The notes beneath the pieces were generated by a model that saw nothing but the letters and a program-made list of their open reading frames with translations, was not told the origin of the DNA and did not search any database. 54,773 nt of DNA, taken from Desulfosarcina sp. OttesenSCG-928-A07. Its GTDB lineage: Bacteria > Desulfobacterota > Desulfobacteria > Desulfobacterales > Desulfosarcinaceae. Shown here piece after piece: positions 45,154 through 54,423 of the stretch. Position 1 is the first letter of the stretch; each line of letters opens with the position of its first letter. The stretch spans positions 1-54,773 of the forward strand of contig JAJDJS010000016.1 in assembly GCA_030267325.1 (NCBI GenBank), written 5' to 3'. Both the position numbers and the translations under genes were made by a program.

Positions 45154-45927
45154 TTACCGGCCGGTAAAGTTGGGTTTGCGCTTTTCCAGAAACGCGGCAA
45201 AACCCTCTTTGCGATCTTCCGTTGTCCGGAGAAAAGCGCTGCCCTCATCTTCAACCGCCAGCCCCGCATCCACGCCTTCATACACGCCGGCGGAAAAAGC
45301 TTTCAACACATAGCGGACCGCGATGGGCGGGCGTTCGGAAAGCATTTTGGCAAATTCCAGAGCCTCGGCCATCAGGCGATCCGGGGGGGCAATTTTGTCC
45401 ACCAAGCCGATTTCAAGGGCGGTTTTGGCGTCGATGCGCTCACTGAACAAAATCATGTTAAGGGCCTTTGCCTTTCCCACCAGCCGGGACAAGCGCTGGG
45501 TGCCGCCCCAGCCGGGGATAATCCCCAGGTTCAATTCGGTCAGGCCAATGGTCACCGCGGGGGCATCGGCCATGATCCGGAAATGGCAGCTCATGGCCAG
45601 CTCCAGCCCGCCGCCCAGGGCAAATCCGTTGATCACGGCGATGACCGGTTTTTCGAACCGGTCCAGCCGGCGCCACAAAATACGGCCCAGGGCGCTGGTT
45701 TTGTCGCCATTGGCAGCCGCATCCCGGACGTCAAACCCGGCGGAAAAGCATTTTTCGCCGGCGCCGGTCAGCACCACCACAAAAATATCCGGATTTTTTT
45801 CCACATCATCCAGCGCCTTTTCAAAATCCGACATGGTCTGCCAGTCCCAGGCATTGGCCGGCGGGTGGTCAATGGTCAGGGTGGCGATATGGTTGTTTTC
45901 TTCAATTTTGATGTTGCCCAGATTCAT
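45154..45927 (-). CDS. Enoyl-CoA hydratase (crotonase fold, both catalytic Glu present)
   Basis: A 257-residue enzyme. The oxyanion-hole region is FSAGFDVRDAA. The core GFALGGGLELAMSCHF contains the first catalytic glutamate, and IGLTELNLGIIPGWGGTQRL the second. These two glutamates are those of classic hydratases that hydrate trans-2-enoyl-CoA in beta-oxidation. AAGGAG precedes ATG 45927. It lies between the isomerase-like crotonase gene and the acyl-CoA dehydrogenases. Confidence 0.92.
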   Translation of the reverse strand: MNLGNIKIEENNHIATLTIDHPPANAWDWQTMSDFEKALDDVEKNPDIFVVVLTGAGEKCFSAGFDVRDAAANGDKTSALGRILWRRLDRFEKPVIAVINGFALGGGLELAMSCHFRIMADAPAVTIGLTELNLGIIPGWGGTQRLSRLVGKAKALNMILFSERIDAKTALEIGLVDKIAPPDRLMAEALEFAKMLSERPPIAVRYVLKAFSAGVYEGVDAGLAVEDEGSAFLRTTEDRKEGFAAFLEKRKPNFTGR

Positions 45928-45978
45928 GATGACTCCTTAAGTTGTGTGTTGAGGTCCATGGGTCGCCAGATTTGCCTG

Positions 45979-46758
45979 TCACGCCGGATCGGCTTTAGAA
46001 CCGGATCGGCTTTTGAAAAAGGCGTTAAAAGCATCTTCGAATTCCATGGATTTCAGCCGCTGGGCGAACAGGATTCGCTCATTTTCCATTGTATCGGCAA
46101 CAATTTGCCGATACCGGTCTTTCAGCAAAGCCTTTGTCACCCGCACCGCCTCGGCGGGTTTTTCCGAGAGCCTGGCCGCAACCGCCATGGCATGGTCCAT
46201 CAGCTGATCCTGGGGCAGAACCGCATTGACCAGTCCATATGAAAGCGCTTGCTGCGCTGAAAACGGCTCGGCCAGAAGCAAGAGTTCCGCAGCTTTTGCA
46301 TATCCCACCCGCTGGGGAAGAAGGTAGCTGGACGCGGCTTCCGGACAGAGCCCGAGATTGACAAAGGAGAGCTGAAACCGGGCCGTGTCACTGGCAAACA
46401 CAAGGTCGCAGTGAAGCAGCATCGTGGTGCCAACGCCGATGGCCGGACCGCTCACAGCAGCGATCATGGGTTTTCGGGTAAAGGCAATAGCCGGCAAAAA
46501 TCCCGCGCCTGCCCGGTCCTTCCACCCTTCCGGCGAGTTCCGGTATGCCATGAAATCGTTGAGATCATTGCCGCTGGTAAAGCAGTCCGGCGTGCCGCAG
46601 ATCAGCATCACCCGGATGTCCGGGTCTGCCTCAGCGGTTTCAATGGCCGCCTGAAGTCCCTGATACGTCGCCGCATCCAGGGCGTTCTTTTTTTCCGGGC
46701 GATGAATCCGGATGCGCAGCACATGGCCGAGCCGTTCGGTCAGGACCGTATCCACCAT
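45979..46758 (-). CDS. Crotonase-family enoyl-CoA isomerase-like protein
   Basis: A 259-residue crotonase-fold protein. FTSGNDLNDFM supplies the oxyanion region, but the two hydratase glutamates are absent (GPAIGVGTTMLLHCD and VNLGLCPEAASSYLLPQ). The remaining glutamate in CPEAASS aligns with the catalytic glutamate of ECI2/yeast Eci1-type Delta3-Delta2-enoyl-CoA isomerases. It would then shift double bonds for oxidation of unsaturated acyl-CoAs. AGGAGG precedes ATG 46758. It is located 14 bases after the Usp gene. Confidence 0.82.
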   Translation of the reverse strand: MVDTVLTERLGHVLRIRIHRPEKKNALDAATYQGLQAAIETAEADPDIRVMLICGTPDCFTSGNDLNDFMAYRNSPEGWKDRAGAGFLPAIAFTRKPMIAAVSGPAIGVGTTMLLHCDLVFASDTARFQLSFVNLGLCPEAASSYLLPQRVGYAKAAELLLLAEPFSAQQALSYGLVNAVLPQDQLMDHAMAVAARLSEKPAEAVRVTKALLKDRYRQIVADTMENERILFAQRLKSMEFEDAFNAFFKSRSGSKADPA

Positions 46759-46772
46759 GACCCTCCTTATTT

Positions 46773-47294
46773 TCAGGATTTTTTAGGCTCCGGCAGCGGC
46801 ACCACCAGTAGCGGTTTTTTGGAACGCCGCAGTACCCGGCGGAGAATGTTGCCGGAAAACGCGCCTTCCAGAAACCCGGAGCGTTTTCCGCCCATCACAA
46901 TCACATCACAGTCCTTTTGGGCACTGATCGCCGCCACTTCCTCGGCCACATCGCCCTCAACAATGATGATGTCTTCCACATAGCTGCTGGTTTGGGAAGT
47001 TTCCGGGTCCGACATGCGGGAAAGAAAATCCTTGGCCGAAACCGCCTGGGTCCGTTTGTCGATGAGAATATCTCGGGCGCTGTCTTCCTTATGGGTCTTG
47101 ATGTCCGTGTACCATTGCTGGCCGATCTCGGCGGCAATGCGGGTTTCAGCCCCGGTTGGGACTTCTTCCATCACGTGCAGAATCAGGATCCGGGCATTGT
47201 AGTGGGCCGCCAGATCCACCGCGTAGTCAAATACATATTTTGAATTTTCCGACAGATCGGAAGCAAACAGAATGGTTTTCAGTTTTGGAACCAC
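46773..47294 (-). CDS. Universal stress protein (UspA-like)
   Basis: A 173-residue, single-domain Usp. It begins KTILFASDLSENSKYVFDYAVDLA, continues with ILILHVMEEV, and ends VIVMGGKRSGFLEGAFSGNILRRVLRRSKKPLLVV. The G-2x-G-9x-G(S) ATP-binding pattern is present in modified form. The GTG start has AAAGGAG upstream. It follows dctM by 54 bases; Usp proteins linked to TRAP transporters are known (TeaD). A regulatory role for transport is inferred. Confidence 0.85.
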   Translation of the reverse strand: MVPKLKTILFASDLSENSKYVFDYAVDLAAHYNARILILHVMEEVPTGAETRIAAEIGQQWYTDIKTHKEDSARDILIDKRTQAVSAKDFLSRMSDPETSQTSSYVEDIIIVEGDVAEEVAAISAQKDCDVIVMGGKRSGFLEGAFSGNILRRVLRRSKKPLLVVPLPEPKKS

Positions 47295-47348
47295 AAGCAG
47301 TCTCCTTTTGTTGAGGTGGCACAGAAGCGGTAACGCGCGAAAGCGCCC

Positions 47349-48659
47349 TTATTTGGCAATCATCAGATTCGGCAGCCAGGTGGCGATTTCCGGAAAAATC
47401 ATCACCAGAACCAGACACAGGGCCTGGAGCAGCACAAAGGGAACAACCGCGCGGTAAATATCGCCCATACTGACTTCCGGCGGAACAATTCCTTTTAAAA
47501 TGAACAGGTTGAATCCGAACGGCGGTGTGATGTAGGCCATTTCCATATTGATGATAAACAGGATCCCGAACCACAGGGGATCAAATCCCAGTTCCACAAT
47601 AATGGGGACAAAGATGGGCGTGGTCAACATGATAATGCCGGCCGGGTCCAGAAACATGCCCAGAACAAAGAAAATCAACTGAATGACAATGAGAATGGTC
47701 CACCGGGAGACATCCAGTCCCAAAACGCTTTCATGGAGCAGTCCCTGAATCTCCGAATAGGCCATAAAATGAGCAAACGCATTGGCGCCGATGATCAGCC
47801 AGAAAATCATGGCGTTGATTTTCATGGTGGACCACAGGGATTCCTTCAGGTTGGTCCAGGTGAGTTTTTTCCGAACAAACGCACAGAACATGGCGCCCAG
47901 GGCCCCCACGGCCGATGCTTCCGTGGGTGTGCAGATTCCCAGATAAATGACGCCCAGCACCAGTAAAATCAGAAGCACCGGAAGGATCACCCCCCGTATG
48001 GACACCAGTTTTTGCTTCAGGGTGTAAGTTTCGCCAATGGGCGGCGCCAGAGTCGGATTGATCAGCGCCCGGATGAAAATATAGAGCATGAAAACCAGGC
48101 AAAGCAGAATACCCGGCAAAATACCGCCGATAAACAACTTGCCAATGGACACTTCCGCCATGACGCCATAAAGAATCATGATAATGGACGGCGGGATCAG
48201 AATGCCCAGAGCTCCGCCGGCGGCAATGCTGCCGACAACAATTTCTTTGTTGTACCCACGTTTGAGCATGGATGGCAGAGCAATCAGGCCCATGCTGATG
48301 GTGGCCACGGAGCTGATGCCAGCCATGGCGGCAAACAGGGCGCAAATGGCCACCGAACCAATGGCAAGACCGCCGGACACATTGCCCATCCAGCGGTAGA
48401 CCATGTCGTAGAGCTCATCGCCAAGCCCGGTGAATTTCAGCATGTTGGCCATAAAAATAAACAAAGGAATGGCCACCAGCAGAAAACTGCTGGCTTCGCC
48501 ATAGGCGGTATTAAAAAGCAGATAAAGTCCGGAAGGCCCCCAGGTGCACAAGATGCCGATGGTGGCAATGCCGCAGAGGGAAAACGCAATGGGAATGCCC
48601 AGTGAAAGCGTGGTCAAAAGGGCAACCAGAACAATAATCGCCAGTAAACCGGTTTCCAT
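47349..48659 (-). CDS. dctM: TRAP transporter large permease subunit (DctM)
   Basis: A 436-residue, about 12-segment inner-membrane protein that couples substrate uptake to sodium or proton flow. Typical motifs: LSLGIPIAFSLCGIATIGIL, VAIPLFIFMANMLKFTGLGDELYDMVYRWMGNVSGGLA, VGSIAAGGALGILIPPSIIMILYGVMAEVSIGKLFIGG, and the C-terminal ILFIINMEMAYITPPFGFNLFILKG. GGAGG precedes ATG 48659. The gene is three bases past the dctQ stop. Confidence 0.93.
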   Translation of the reverse strand: METGLLAIIVLVALLTTLSLGIPIAFSLCGIATIGILCTWGPSGLYLLFNTAYGEASSFLLVAIPLFIFMANMLKFTGLGDELYDMVYRWMGNVSGGLAIGSVAICALFAAMAGISSVATISMGLIALPSMLKRGYNKEIVVGSIAAGGALGILIPPSIIMILYGVMAEVSIGKLFIGGILPGILLCLVFMLYIFIRALINPTLAPPIGETYTLKQKLVSIRGVILPVLLILLVLGVIYLGICTPTEASAVGALGAMFCAFVRKKLTWTNLKESLWSTMKINAMIFWLIIGANAFAHFMAYSEIQGLLHESVLGLDVSRWTILIVIQLIFFVLGMFLDPAGIIMLTTPIFVPIIVELGFDPLWFGILFIINMEMAYITPPFGFNLFILKGIVPPEVSMGDIYRAVVPFVLLQALCLVLVMIFPEIATWLPNLMIAK

Positions 48660-48662
48660 GGA

Positions 48663-49181
48663 TCAGTCCTCCTTTTTCTGCTGGGTCGGATCGACCCCCA
48701 TCAGTGTCATCACCGCGCGAAGCCCCCTGGAAAAACCCTGGAGACCGATCAAAAGCGCACCGATGGGAACCAGAACCATGGAAGGAAACAGGGGAAACTC
48801 AAGAATGGTGCTGGACCGCTTCCAGTGAATCAGGGCATCGTAGCAAAGCTCTCCGCCCCATCCCACAATGGCGATCACAGCGGACATCACCGCAAAAAAG
48901 GTCACCACCTCCACAACGGCTTTTCCTTTTTTGCTGAGCCGGTGATAAATAATGTCAACCCGCACATGTTCATCTGCTGCGTAACAATACCCGCCGCCCA
49001 GCATGGCCACCGCCACCAGAAGGTACTGGACCATTTCGTTCGCCCATGTGGTGGGGGCATTAAAAAAATGTCGGCAGAGCACTTCAATCATAATGATAAT
49101 GACCAGGGGAAGGATGATAAAAGAGGTGATTTTTCCAATCGCAATGTTGATCTGATCAATACACGTGGCCAGTCGATTCAT
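48663..49181 (-). CDS. dctQ: TRAP transporter small permease subunit (DctQ)
   Basis: A 172-residue membrane protein with four hydrophobic segments and the family-typical EVLCRHFFNAPTTWANEMVQYLL segment near 40-60. The frame is open to 49271, but ATG 49181 (MNRLATCIDQINIAIGK) gives the normal length. The RBS is weak. It forms the permease with DctM and partners DctP1. Confidence 0.88.
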   Translation of the reverse strand: MNRLATCIDQINIAIGKITSFIILPLVIIIMIEVLCRHFFNAPTTWANEMVQYLLVAVAMLGGGYCYAADEHVRVDIIYHRLSKKGKAVVEVVTFFAVMSAVIAIVGWGGELCYDALIHWKRSSTILEFPLFPSMVLVPIGALLIGLQGFSRGLRAVMTLMGVDPTQQKKED

Positions 49182-49277
49182 ATATCCGCTCGCTTTCCGT
49201 GAAAGAAACCCGGATCCTGCCGCGTCTGTTGGGATGGAAAAGACAGTGCAGGATCCGGTAACCTTCATCATGGCCGG

Positions 49278-50309
49278 TTACTCCATCTGGATGCCCTTCT
49301 GGCTCAGATATGCTTTGAGACTTTCAACCAGCTTGGCGCTGGTGGGCGATTTCGTAGCGATTTCATTCCACAGGGGAAGGGTAGCTTTTCGGAAGTCTGC
49401 CACAACTTCGGGAGAAAGGTCAATGATTTCAATTCCTTTTTCACGGCAGACCTCATAGGCGTCCCCATCCCAGGAGGGCGTTCCCTCAACGGTTTTCAAA
49501 AATGCCTCCCATCCGGCCTTGTCGATCGCGGCTCGGTATTCTTCGGGAAGGCTCTGGTATTTACGTTTGTTGAAAACGATTTCCACAATACCGGGGGTAT
49601 GGATGGCCGGGCGGACGATGTATTTGGACACTTCGTAAAATTTGTAATTATCGATGGTGTAAAAGGGATAGACCGTGCCGTCCACGGTTCCCCGGTGAAG
49701 GGCCATATACTGCTCTGCGCCGGCCAGTCCCACAGGCGAGCCGCCCAGCACATCAATGACCCGTCCGTCCATGCCCGCCCCGCGAATGGCTTTTCCTTTA
49801 AGGTCTGAGAGCTGATGCACCGGAAACTTGGTGATCAGTCCCATGGAGGCGACAGAAAGCGGGGCCACATAATAGGTGCCGTGCTTATCCAGTCCCTCCC
49901 GCATCAGATCCAGCCACCCATGGTCACGGTAAAGTTCAAGGGCTTCCTTTGCATCAGACCAGCCAAAAGGAAGCCATTCACAGTTTACTTCCGGCACATA
50001 CCCGGCAAAATAGAGCAGGCTGCCGGAGTAGATATCAATCATCCCCTTGCTCACCGCATCAAAGGTCTCGTTGGTTTTCACCAGCTGGCCGGGCCAGAAG
50101 ACCTTGATATCCACCTTGCCATCGGTCAGTTCCTTTACCCGCTGGGCAAAAAACAGGGTGTTCTGTCCCACAAAGGCGCTTTCGGGATACGCGCATTGCA
50201 ACCGGAATTTATAGGTTTTTCCTTGTTTCTCTGCGGCAACTGCCGGGAAAACGCCCCAAACAGCCAGGCACGCCACCATCATCAGACATGCAACGATTCT
50301 TTTTTTCAT
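49278..50309 (-). CDS. dctP: TRAP transporter solute-binding protein DctP1
   Basis: A 343-residue periplasmic binding protein. A signal peptide of about 25 residues ends AVAA. The DctP core includes YKFRLQCAYPESAFVGQNTLFFAQRVKELT, SDLKGKAIRGAGMDGRVIDVLGGSPVGL with the arginine that usually clamps a carboxylate, and EQYMALHRGTVDG. ATG 50309 has AAAAAGGA upstream. It is about 70% identical by eye to DctP2. The ligand is probably an organic acid; its identity is unknown. Confidence 0.92.
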   Translation of the reverse strand: MKKRIVACLMMVACLAVWGVFPAVAAEKQGKTYKFRLQCAYPESAFVGQNTLFFAQRVKELTDGKVDIKVFWPGQLVKTNETFDAVSKGMIDIYSGSLLYFAGYVPEVNCEWLPFGWSDAKEALELYRDHGWLDLMREGLDKHGTYYVAPLSVASMGLITKFPVHQLSDLKGKAIRGAGMDGRVIDVLGGSPVGLAGAEQYMALHRGTVDGTVYPFYTIDNYKFYEVSKYIVRPAIHTPGIVEIVFNKRKYQSLPEEYRAAIDKAGWEAFLKTVEGTPSWDGDAYEVCREKGIEIIDLSPEVVADFRKATLPLWNEIATKSPTSAKLVESLKAYLSQKGIQME

Positions 50310-50390
50310 GGTTTTTTCCTTTTTTAGCAAAGTTTCCCGACGATCCGGAAGTACGCCGGTGGCCGGGAGAATCCATGGTGTGGACTCTGT

Positions 50391-51782
50391 TTAGTCACGG
50401 ACGGTCAGCACCCCCACCGGCCGTTTGCCATCCGGTCCTTTTCCATATGAAATGATCCCGGCTTCACGGGCCTTGCGGGCCAAAGCCTCCCGGTGCTCGG
50501 GATGCGCCAAAGCGATCAGGGCAAGGGCACGTTCCTGGACCGTAAGTCCCCGCAACCGGGCAATCCCCCATTCGGTGGCCACACAGTCCACCATGGATCG
50601 GGGAACGGTGACATTGGCTCCTTTTTCCAGCAAAGGAACGATTTTGGAGACCCCTTTACGCTCCGAGTACACGGCGATGATGCCGACCCCCTTTTCATCA
50701 TGGGAAAACATCGTGCCCATGGCGAAATCCAATTGACCGCCGGTTCCGCTGACCTGATAGGGACGATCCCCGGGAATCTGTTCCGATGCGATCTGGCCGG
50801 TAAGGTCGATCATGGTGGCGCTGTTCAGCGAGAACATGCGGGGCTGCTGGGCAATCACCAGGGGGTGGTTGGTATAATTGACTGGATAGGCGGCAAAAGC
50901 CGGGTTGTGGTCGGCAAAATCGTACAGCTTTCGACTGCCCAGACAAAAAGTGAAGACGGTTTTAAATCGGTCCAGCTTTTTTTCGGTGTTGGTCACAATG
51001 CCGGCCTCAATGAGGTCCAGCATTTTTTCCGTGAGCATTTCCGTATGAAATCCGCAGTTTTTAATCCCGGCAGGGCGAAGCAGGTCCAAGACCGAATTGG
51101 GAAGCCCGCCAATGCCGATCTGGAGCGTGGCGCCATCGGTGAGCAGGCCCGAGTCCATCACGTTCAGGGCGATTTTTTGATCTGCTTCCGTGGCATGGGC
51201 AGCGGGCAGACAAAAGGTCTCAAATTCATCATCTTCCACCACATAATCTACGTTGGAGATGTGCAAAGCCTCTTCATTACCGCCGAAAATGGTCGGCATG
51301 TCCTTTCGGACGATCACCACAATTTTTTTCGCCACCTCACAAATGGCCATGGTTTCCGCCACGGTCAGGCCAAAATTAAAATACCCGGCCTCATCCATGG
51401 GGGCTGTCACCAGAAAGAAAATATCAACGGACAGGGATGACCGAATAAAAGCGGGAACATTGTGCCAGGTACTGGGCCGGTATACGCCGATCCCCCGGGA
51501 TTTTGAAAAAGGCCGGGTAAATCCCAGGATAAAACCGCTGTACCAGTTGAACACGTCTCCGTGCGGATCGGTTTCACAGACTTTCAGTGGGTGCGTATCC
51601 AGATAGGTGCAAACCGTCACATTTTCCAGTTCATTCTTCCGCTGGGCCAGATACTTGTCGATGATTGTTGCCAGGTTGACATTTCCTCCCAAATGAACCG
51701 TCATGCCGGATGTGACCATTCCGGCCGCATCCACGGGAGATATCTGTTTGCTTTGGTAAAGTTGTTCAAAACGATGGGCCAT
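50391..51782 (-). CDS. Acetyl-CoA hydrolase/4-hydroxybutyrate CoA-transferase family, copy 1
   Basis: A 463-residue CoA-transferase of the Cat1/AbfT type. The catalytic glutamate is in NCGFHTEMLTE (near 247). Other motifs: GMTVHLGG at the N-terminus, LQIGIGGLPNSVLDLL, and a C-terminal EWGIARLRGLTVQERALALIALAHPEHR. It would swap CoA between acetyl-CoA or another donor and the imported acid, avoiding ATP cost. AGGAG precedes ATG 51782. It has a near-identical core with copy 2 at 53011-54402, including 269 bp without a change. Confidence 0.9.
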   Translation of the reverse strand: MAHRFEQLYQSKQISPVDAAGMVTSGMTVHLGGNVNLATIIDKYLAQRKNELENVTVCTYLDTHPLKVCETDPHGDVFNWYSGFILGFTRPFSKSRGIGVYRPSTWHNVPAFIRSSLSVDIFFLVTAPMDEAGYFNFGLTVAETMAICEVAKKIVVIVRKDMPTIFGGNEEALHISNVDYVVEDDEFETFCLPAAHATEADQKIALNVMDSGLLTDGATLQIGIGGLPNSVLDLLRPAGIKNCGFHTEMLTEKMLDLIEAGIVTNTEKKLDRFKTVFTFCLGSRKLYDFADHNPAFAAYPVNYTNHPLVIAQQPRMFSLNSATMIDLTGQIASEQIPGDRPYQVSGTGGQLDFAMGTMFSHDEKGVGIIAVYSERKGVSKIVPLLEKGANVTVPRSMVDCVATEWGIARLRGLTVQERALALIALAHPEHREALARKAREAGIISYGKGPDGKRPVGVLTVRD

Positions 51783-51914
51783 GGTAGATCTCCTGACTTC
51801 TGCTGATTAGATTATTTTTACTTTGAGATCGTTTTGTATTGTATCTTTTAATCGTTACCTGGGATGAGTTTGAAGCGTGCAGGGCAGCACACCCTTTCAA
51901 AGAAAAATATTCCC

Positions 51915-52949
51915 TTATTCTACCTCGATTCCCTTGTTGGAAAGATATGCTTTCAGGGATTCCACCAGTTTTCTGCTCACGTCACTTTTTTCGGCCAACT
52001 CATTCCACAATGGAATGGTCGCCTTACGGAATTCGTTGAGTGCTTCTGGTGTAAGATCGATGATCTCAACACCCTTCTCATCACACATGGCGTATGCTTC
52101 TTCATCCCAGCTGGGATTGAGTTGAACCGATCGCTCAAAAGTTTCCCATCCAGCCTGGTCGATGGCGGCTTGATATTTTTCTGGAAGTTTTTCATACGCG
52201 CGTCGGCTGGTCAGGATTTCAATGAGCCCCGGAGCATGCAAAGCGGGCCGGATAATATAGTTGCAAACTTCGTAAAACCGATAGGAACCGATTGTATAAA
52301 AAGGAAAATCCGTTCCATCAACAGTCCCTCGATGAAGCGCCATATACTGTTCGGCACCCGTGAGACTGACTGGAGACCCACCGAGGACATCAATAATTTT
52401 GCCCTCCATACCAACGGCACGAATGGACCGACCTTTGAGATCCGACACATTATGAACAGGAAACTTGGTAATCAGCCCCATTGAGGCCACCGCCAACGGA
52501 GCAACATAACGAACATTGTGTTTATCGAGCGCTTCCCGCATCAAATCCAGCCAGCCATGGTCACGGAAAAGTTCAAGAGGTTCCTTGGGATCAGTCCACC
52601 CAAACGGAATCCACTCACAGTTCACTTCTGGCACATATCCCGAGAAATAAAGTATACTGCCAATGTAAAAATCGAGCATTCCCTTTCTGACCGCCTCAAA
52701 TGTTTCATTCGTTTTGACTAGCTGATCAGGCCAGAAGATCTTTATATCCACATTTCCGTTGGTCAGTTCTTTCACCCGTTGGACAAAAAATTTTGAGGTT
52801 TGTCCAACAAATGCGGATTCATGATAAGCGCACTGCAAACGGAATTTATATTTTTTTTCTTTTTGATCCGCTGCCGATGTGATTCCGACAGGGAAAAACA
52901 TCATGCCTGCCACTATCAAAACGATGACTTTGATAAAAAAATTTTTCAT
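51915..52949 (-). CDS. dctP: TRAP transporter solute-binding protein DctP2
   Basis: A 344-residue paralogue of DctP1. The signal peptide ends near TSAADQKEKK. The core is YKFRLQCAYHESAFVGQTSKFFVQRVKEL, SDLKGRSIRAVGMEGKIIDVLGGSPVSLTGAEQYMAL, and HRGTVDGTDFPFYTIGSYRF. Its DNA is noticeably more AT-rich than the CoA-transferase genes on both sides. No separate DctQM is found, so it may use the DctQM encoded further along the same strand. Start ATG 52949 has a weak RBS (AGAAAGAGA). Confidence 0.9.
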   Translation of the reverse strand: MKNFFIKVIVLIVAGMMFFPVGITSAADQKEKKYKFRLQCAYHESAFVGQTSKFFVQRVKELTNGNVDIKIFWPDQLVKTNETFEAVRKGMLDFYIGSILYFSGYVPEVNCEWIPFGWTDPKEPLELFRDHGWLDLMREALDKHNVRYVAPLAVASMGLITKFPVHNVSDLKGRSIRAVGMEGKIIDVLGGSPVSLTGAEQYMALHRGTVDGTDFPFYTIGSYRFYEVCNYIIRPALHAPGLIEILTSRRAYEKLPEKYQAAIDQAGWETFERSVQLNPSWDEEAYAMCDEKGVEIIDLTPEALNEFRKATIPLWNELAEKSDVSRKLVESLKAYLSNKGIEVE

Positions 52950-53010
52950 TATTGTTCTCTTTCTGAAAGATTATCTGGGTCACCTATTCGATGCGTTTTT
53001 TCACAACCAC

Positions 53011-54402
53011 TTATTCGCGAAGGGTCAATACGCCTTTGGGCGGCTTTCCACCAGGCCCCATGCCATACGGAATCAAACCCGCATCCCGGGCTGAGCGAGT
53101 CAGTTCTTCCCGATAAGCAGGGTGAGCAATAGCGATCAGGGCACGGGCACGTTCGTTGACAGCCAACCCCCGTAATCGGGCAATCCCCCATTCGGTGGCC
53201 ACACAATCCACCATGGAACGGGGAACGGTGACGCTGGCCCCTTTTTCCAGGAGGGGGACAATTTTCGATTCGCCGTTACGCTCCGAATACACGGCAATGA
53301 TGCTGACCCCTTTTTCATCATGGGAAAACATGGTGCCCATGGAAAAATCCAACTGGCCACCGGTTCCGCTGACCTGATAGGGGCGATCCCCGGGGATCTG
53401 TTCTGATGCGATCTGGCCGGTGAGGTCGATCATGGTGGCGCTGTTCAGCGAGAACATGCGGGGCTGCTGGGCAATCACCAGGGGGTGGTTGGTATAATTG
53501 ACTGGATAGGCGGCAAAAGCCGGGTTGCGGTCGGCAAAATCGTACAGTTTTCGACTGCCCAGACAAAAAGTGAATACGGTTTTAAATCGGTCCAGCTTTT
53601 TTTCGGTGTTGGTCACAATGCCGGCCTCAATGAGGTCCAGCATTTTTTCCGTGAGCATTTCCGTATGAAATCCGCAGTTTTTAATCCCGGCAGGGCGAAG
53701 CAGGTCCAGGACCGAATTGGGAAGCCCGCCAATGCCGATCTGGAGCGTGGCGCCATCGGTGAGCAGGCCCGAGTCCATCACGTTCAGGGCGATTTTTTGA
53801 TCTGCTTCCGTGGCATGGGCAGCGGGCAGACAAAAGGTCTCAAATTCATCATCTTCCACCACATAATCTACGTTGGAGATGTGCAAAGCCTCTTCATTAC
53901 CGCCGAAAATGGTCGGCATGTCCTTTCGGACGATCACCACAATTTTTTTCGCCACCTCACAAATGGCCATGGTTTCCGTCACGGTCAGGCCAAAATTAAA
54001 ATAGCCAGCCTCATCCATGGGGGCTGTCACCAGAAAGAAAATATCAAGGGACAGGGATGACCGGATAAAGGAGGGAGCATTGTGCCAGGTATTGGGCCGG
54101 TATATGCCGATCCCCCGGGATTTTGAAAAGGGCCGGGTAAAGCCCAGGATAAAACCGCTGGACCAGTTGAACACGTCTCCGTGCGGATCGGTTTCGCAGA
54201 CTTTCAGTGGGTACGTATCCAGATAGGTGCGAACCGCTACATTTTCCAGCTCATCCTTCCGCTGGGCCAGATACTTATCAATAATCGTTGCCAGGTTGGC
54301 ATTTCCTCCCAAATGAACCGTCATGCCGGACGTGACCATTCCGGCCGCATCCACGGGAGATATTCGCTTGCTTTGGTAAAGTTGTTCAAAACGATGGGCC
54401 AT
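53011..54402 (-). CDS. Acetyl-CoA hydrolase/4-hydroxybutyrate CoA-transferase family, copy 2
   Basis: A 463-residue paralogue of copy 1 with the same catalytic-glutamate segment (GFHTEMLTE). The protein differs mainly before about residue 150 and in the last 60 residues (copy 1 ends RPVGVLTVRD, copy 2 PPKGVLTLRE), while residues about 150-280 are identical. GGAGG precedes ATG 54402. It follows the thiolase gene by 21 bases. The two copies may prefer different acids, with a shared CoA site (inference). Confidence 0.9.
   Translation of the reverse strand: MAHRFEQLYQSKRISPVDAAGMVTSGMTVHLGGNANLATIIDKYLAQRKDELENVAVRTYLDTYPLKVCETDPHGDVFNWSSGFILGFTRPFSKSRGIGIYRPNTWHNAPSFIRSSLSLDIFFLVTAPMDEAGYFNFGLTVTETMAICEVAKKIVVIVRKDMPTIFGGNEEALHISNVDYVVEDDEFETFCLPAAHATEADQKIALNVMDSGLLTDGATLQIGIGGLPNSVLDLLRPAGIKNCGFHTEMLTEKMLDLIEAGIVTNTEKKLDRFKTVFTFCLGSRKLYDFADRNPAFAAYPVNYTNHPLVIAQQPRMFSLNSATMIDLTGQIASEQIPGDRPYQVSGTGGQLDFSMGTMFSHDEKGVSIIAVYSERNGESKIVPLLEKGASVTVPRSMVDCVATEWGIARLRGLAVNERARALIAIAHPAYREELTRSARDAGLIPYGMGPGGKPPKGVLTLRE
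53710..53978. repeat. 269-bp segment identical to 51090-51358 (CoA-transferase core)
   Basis: Offset of 2620 bases. 53710-53978 matches 51090-51358 with no mismatch, bounded by single changes at 51089 and 51359. The flanks of the two genes are diverged, and the intervening dctP genes are only about 70% identical in protein. Confidence 0.9.
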
Positions 54403-54423
54403 GGCGGACCTCCAGTCTTCTGT

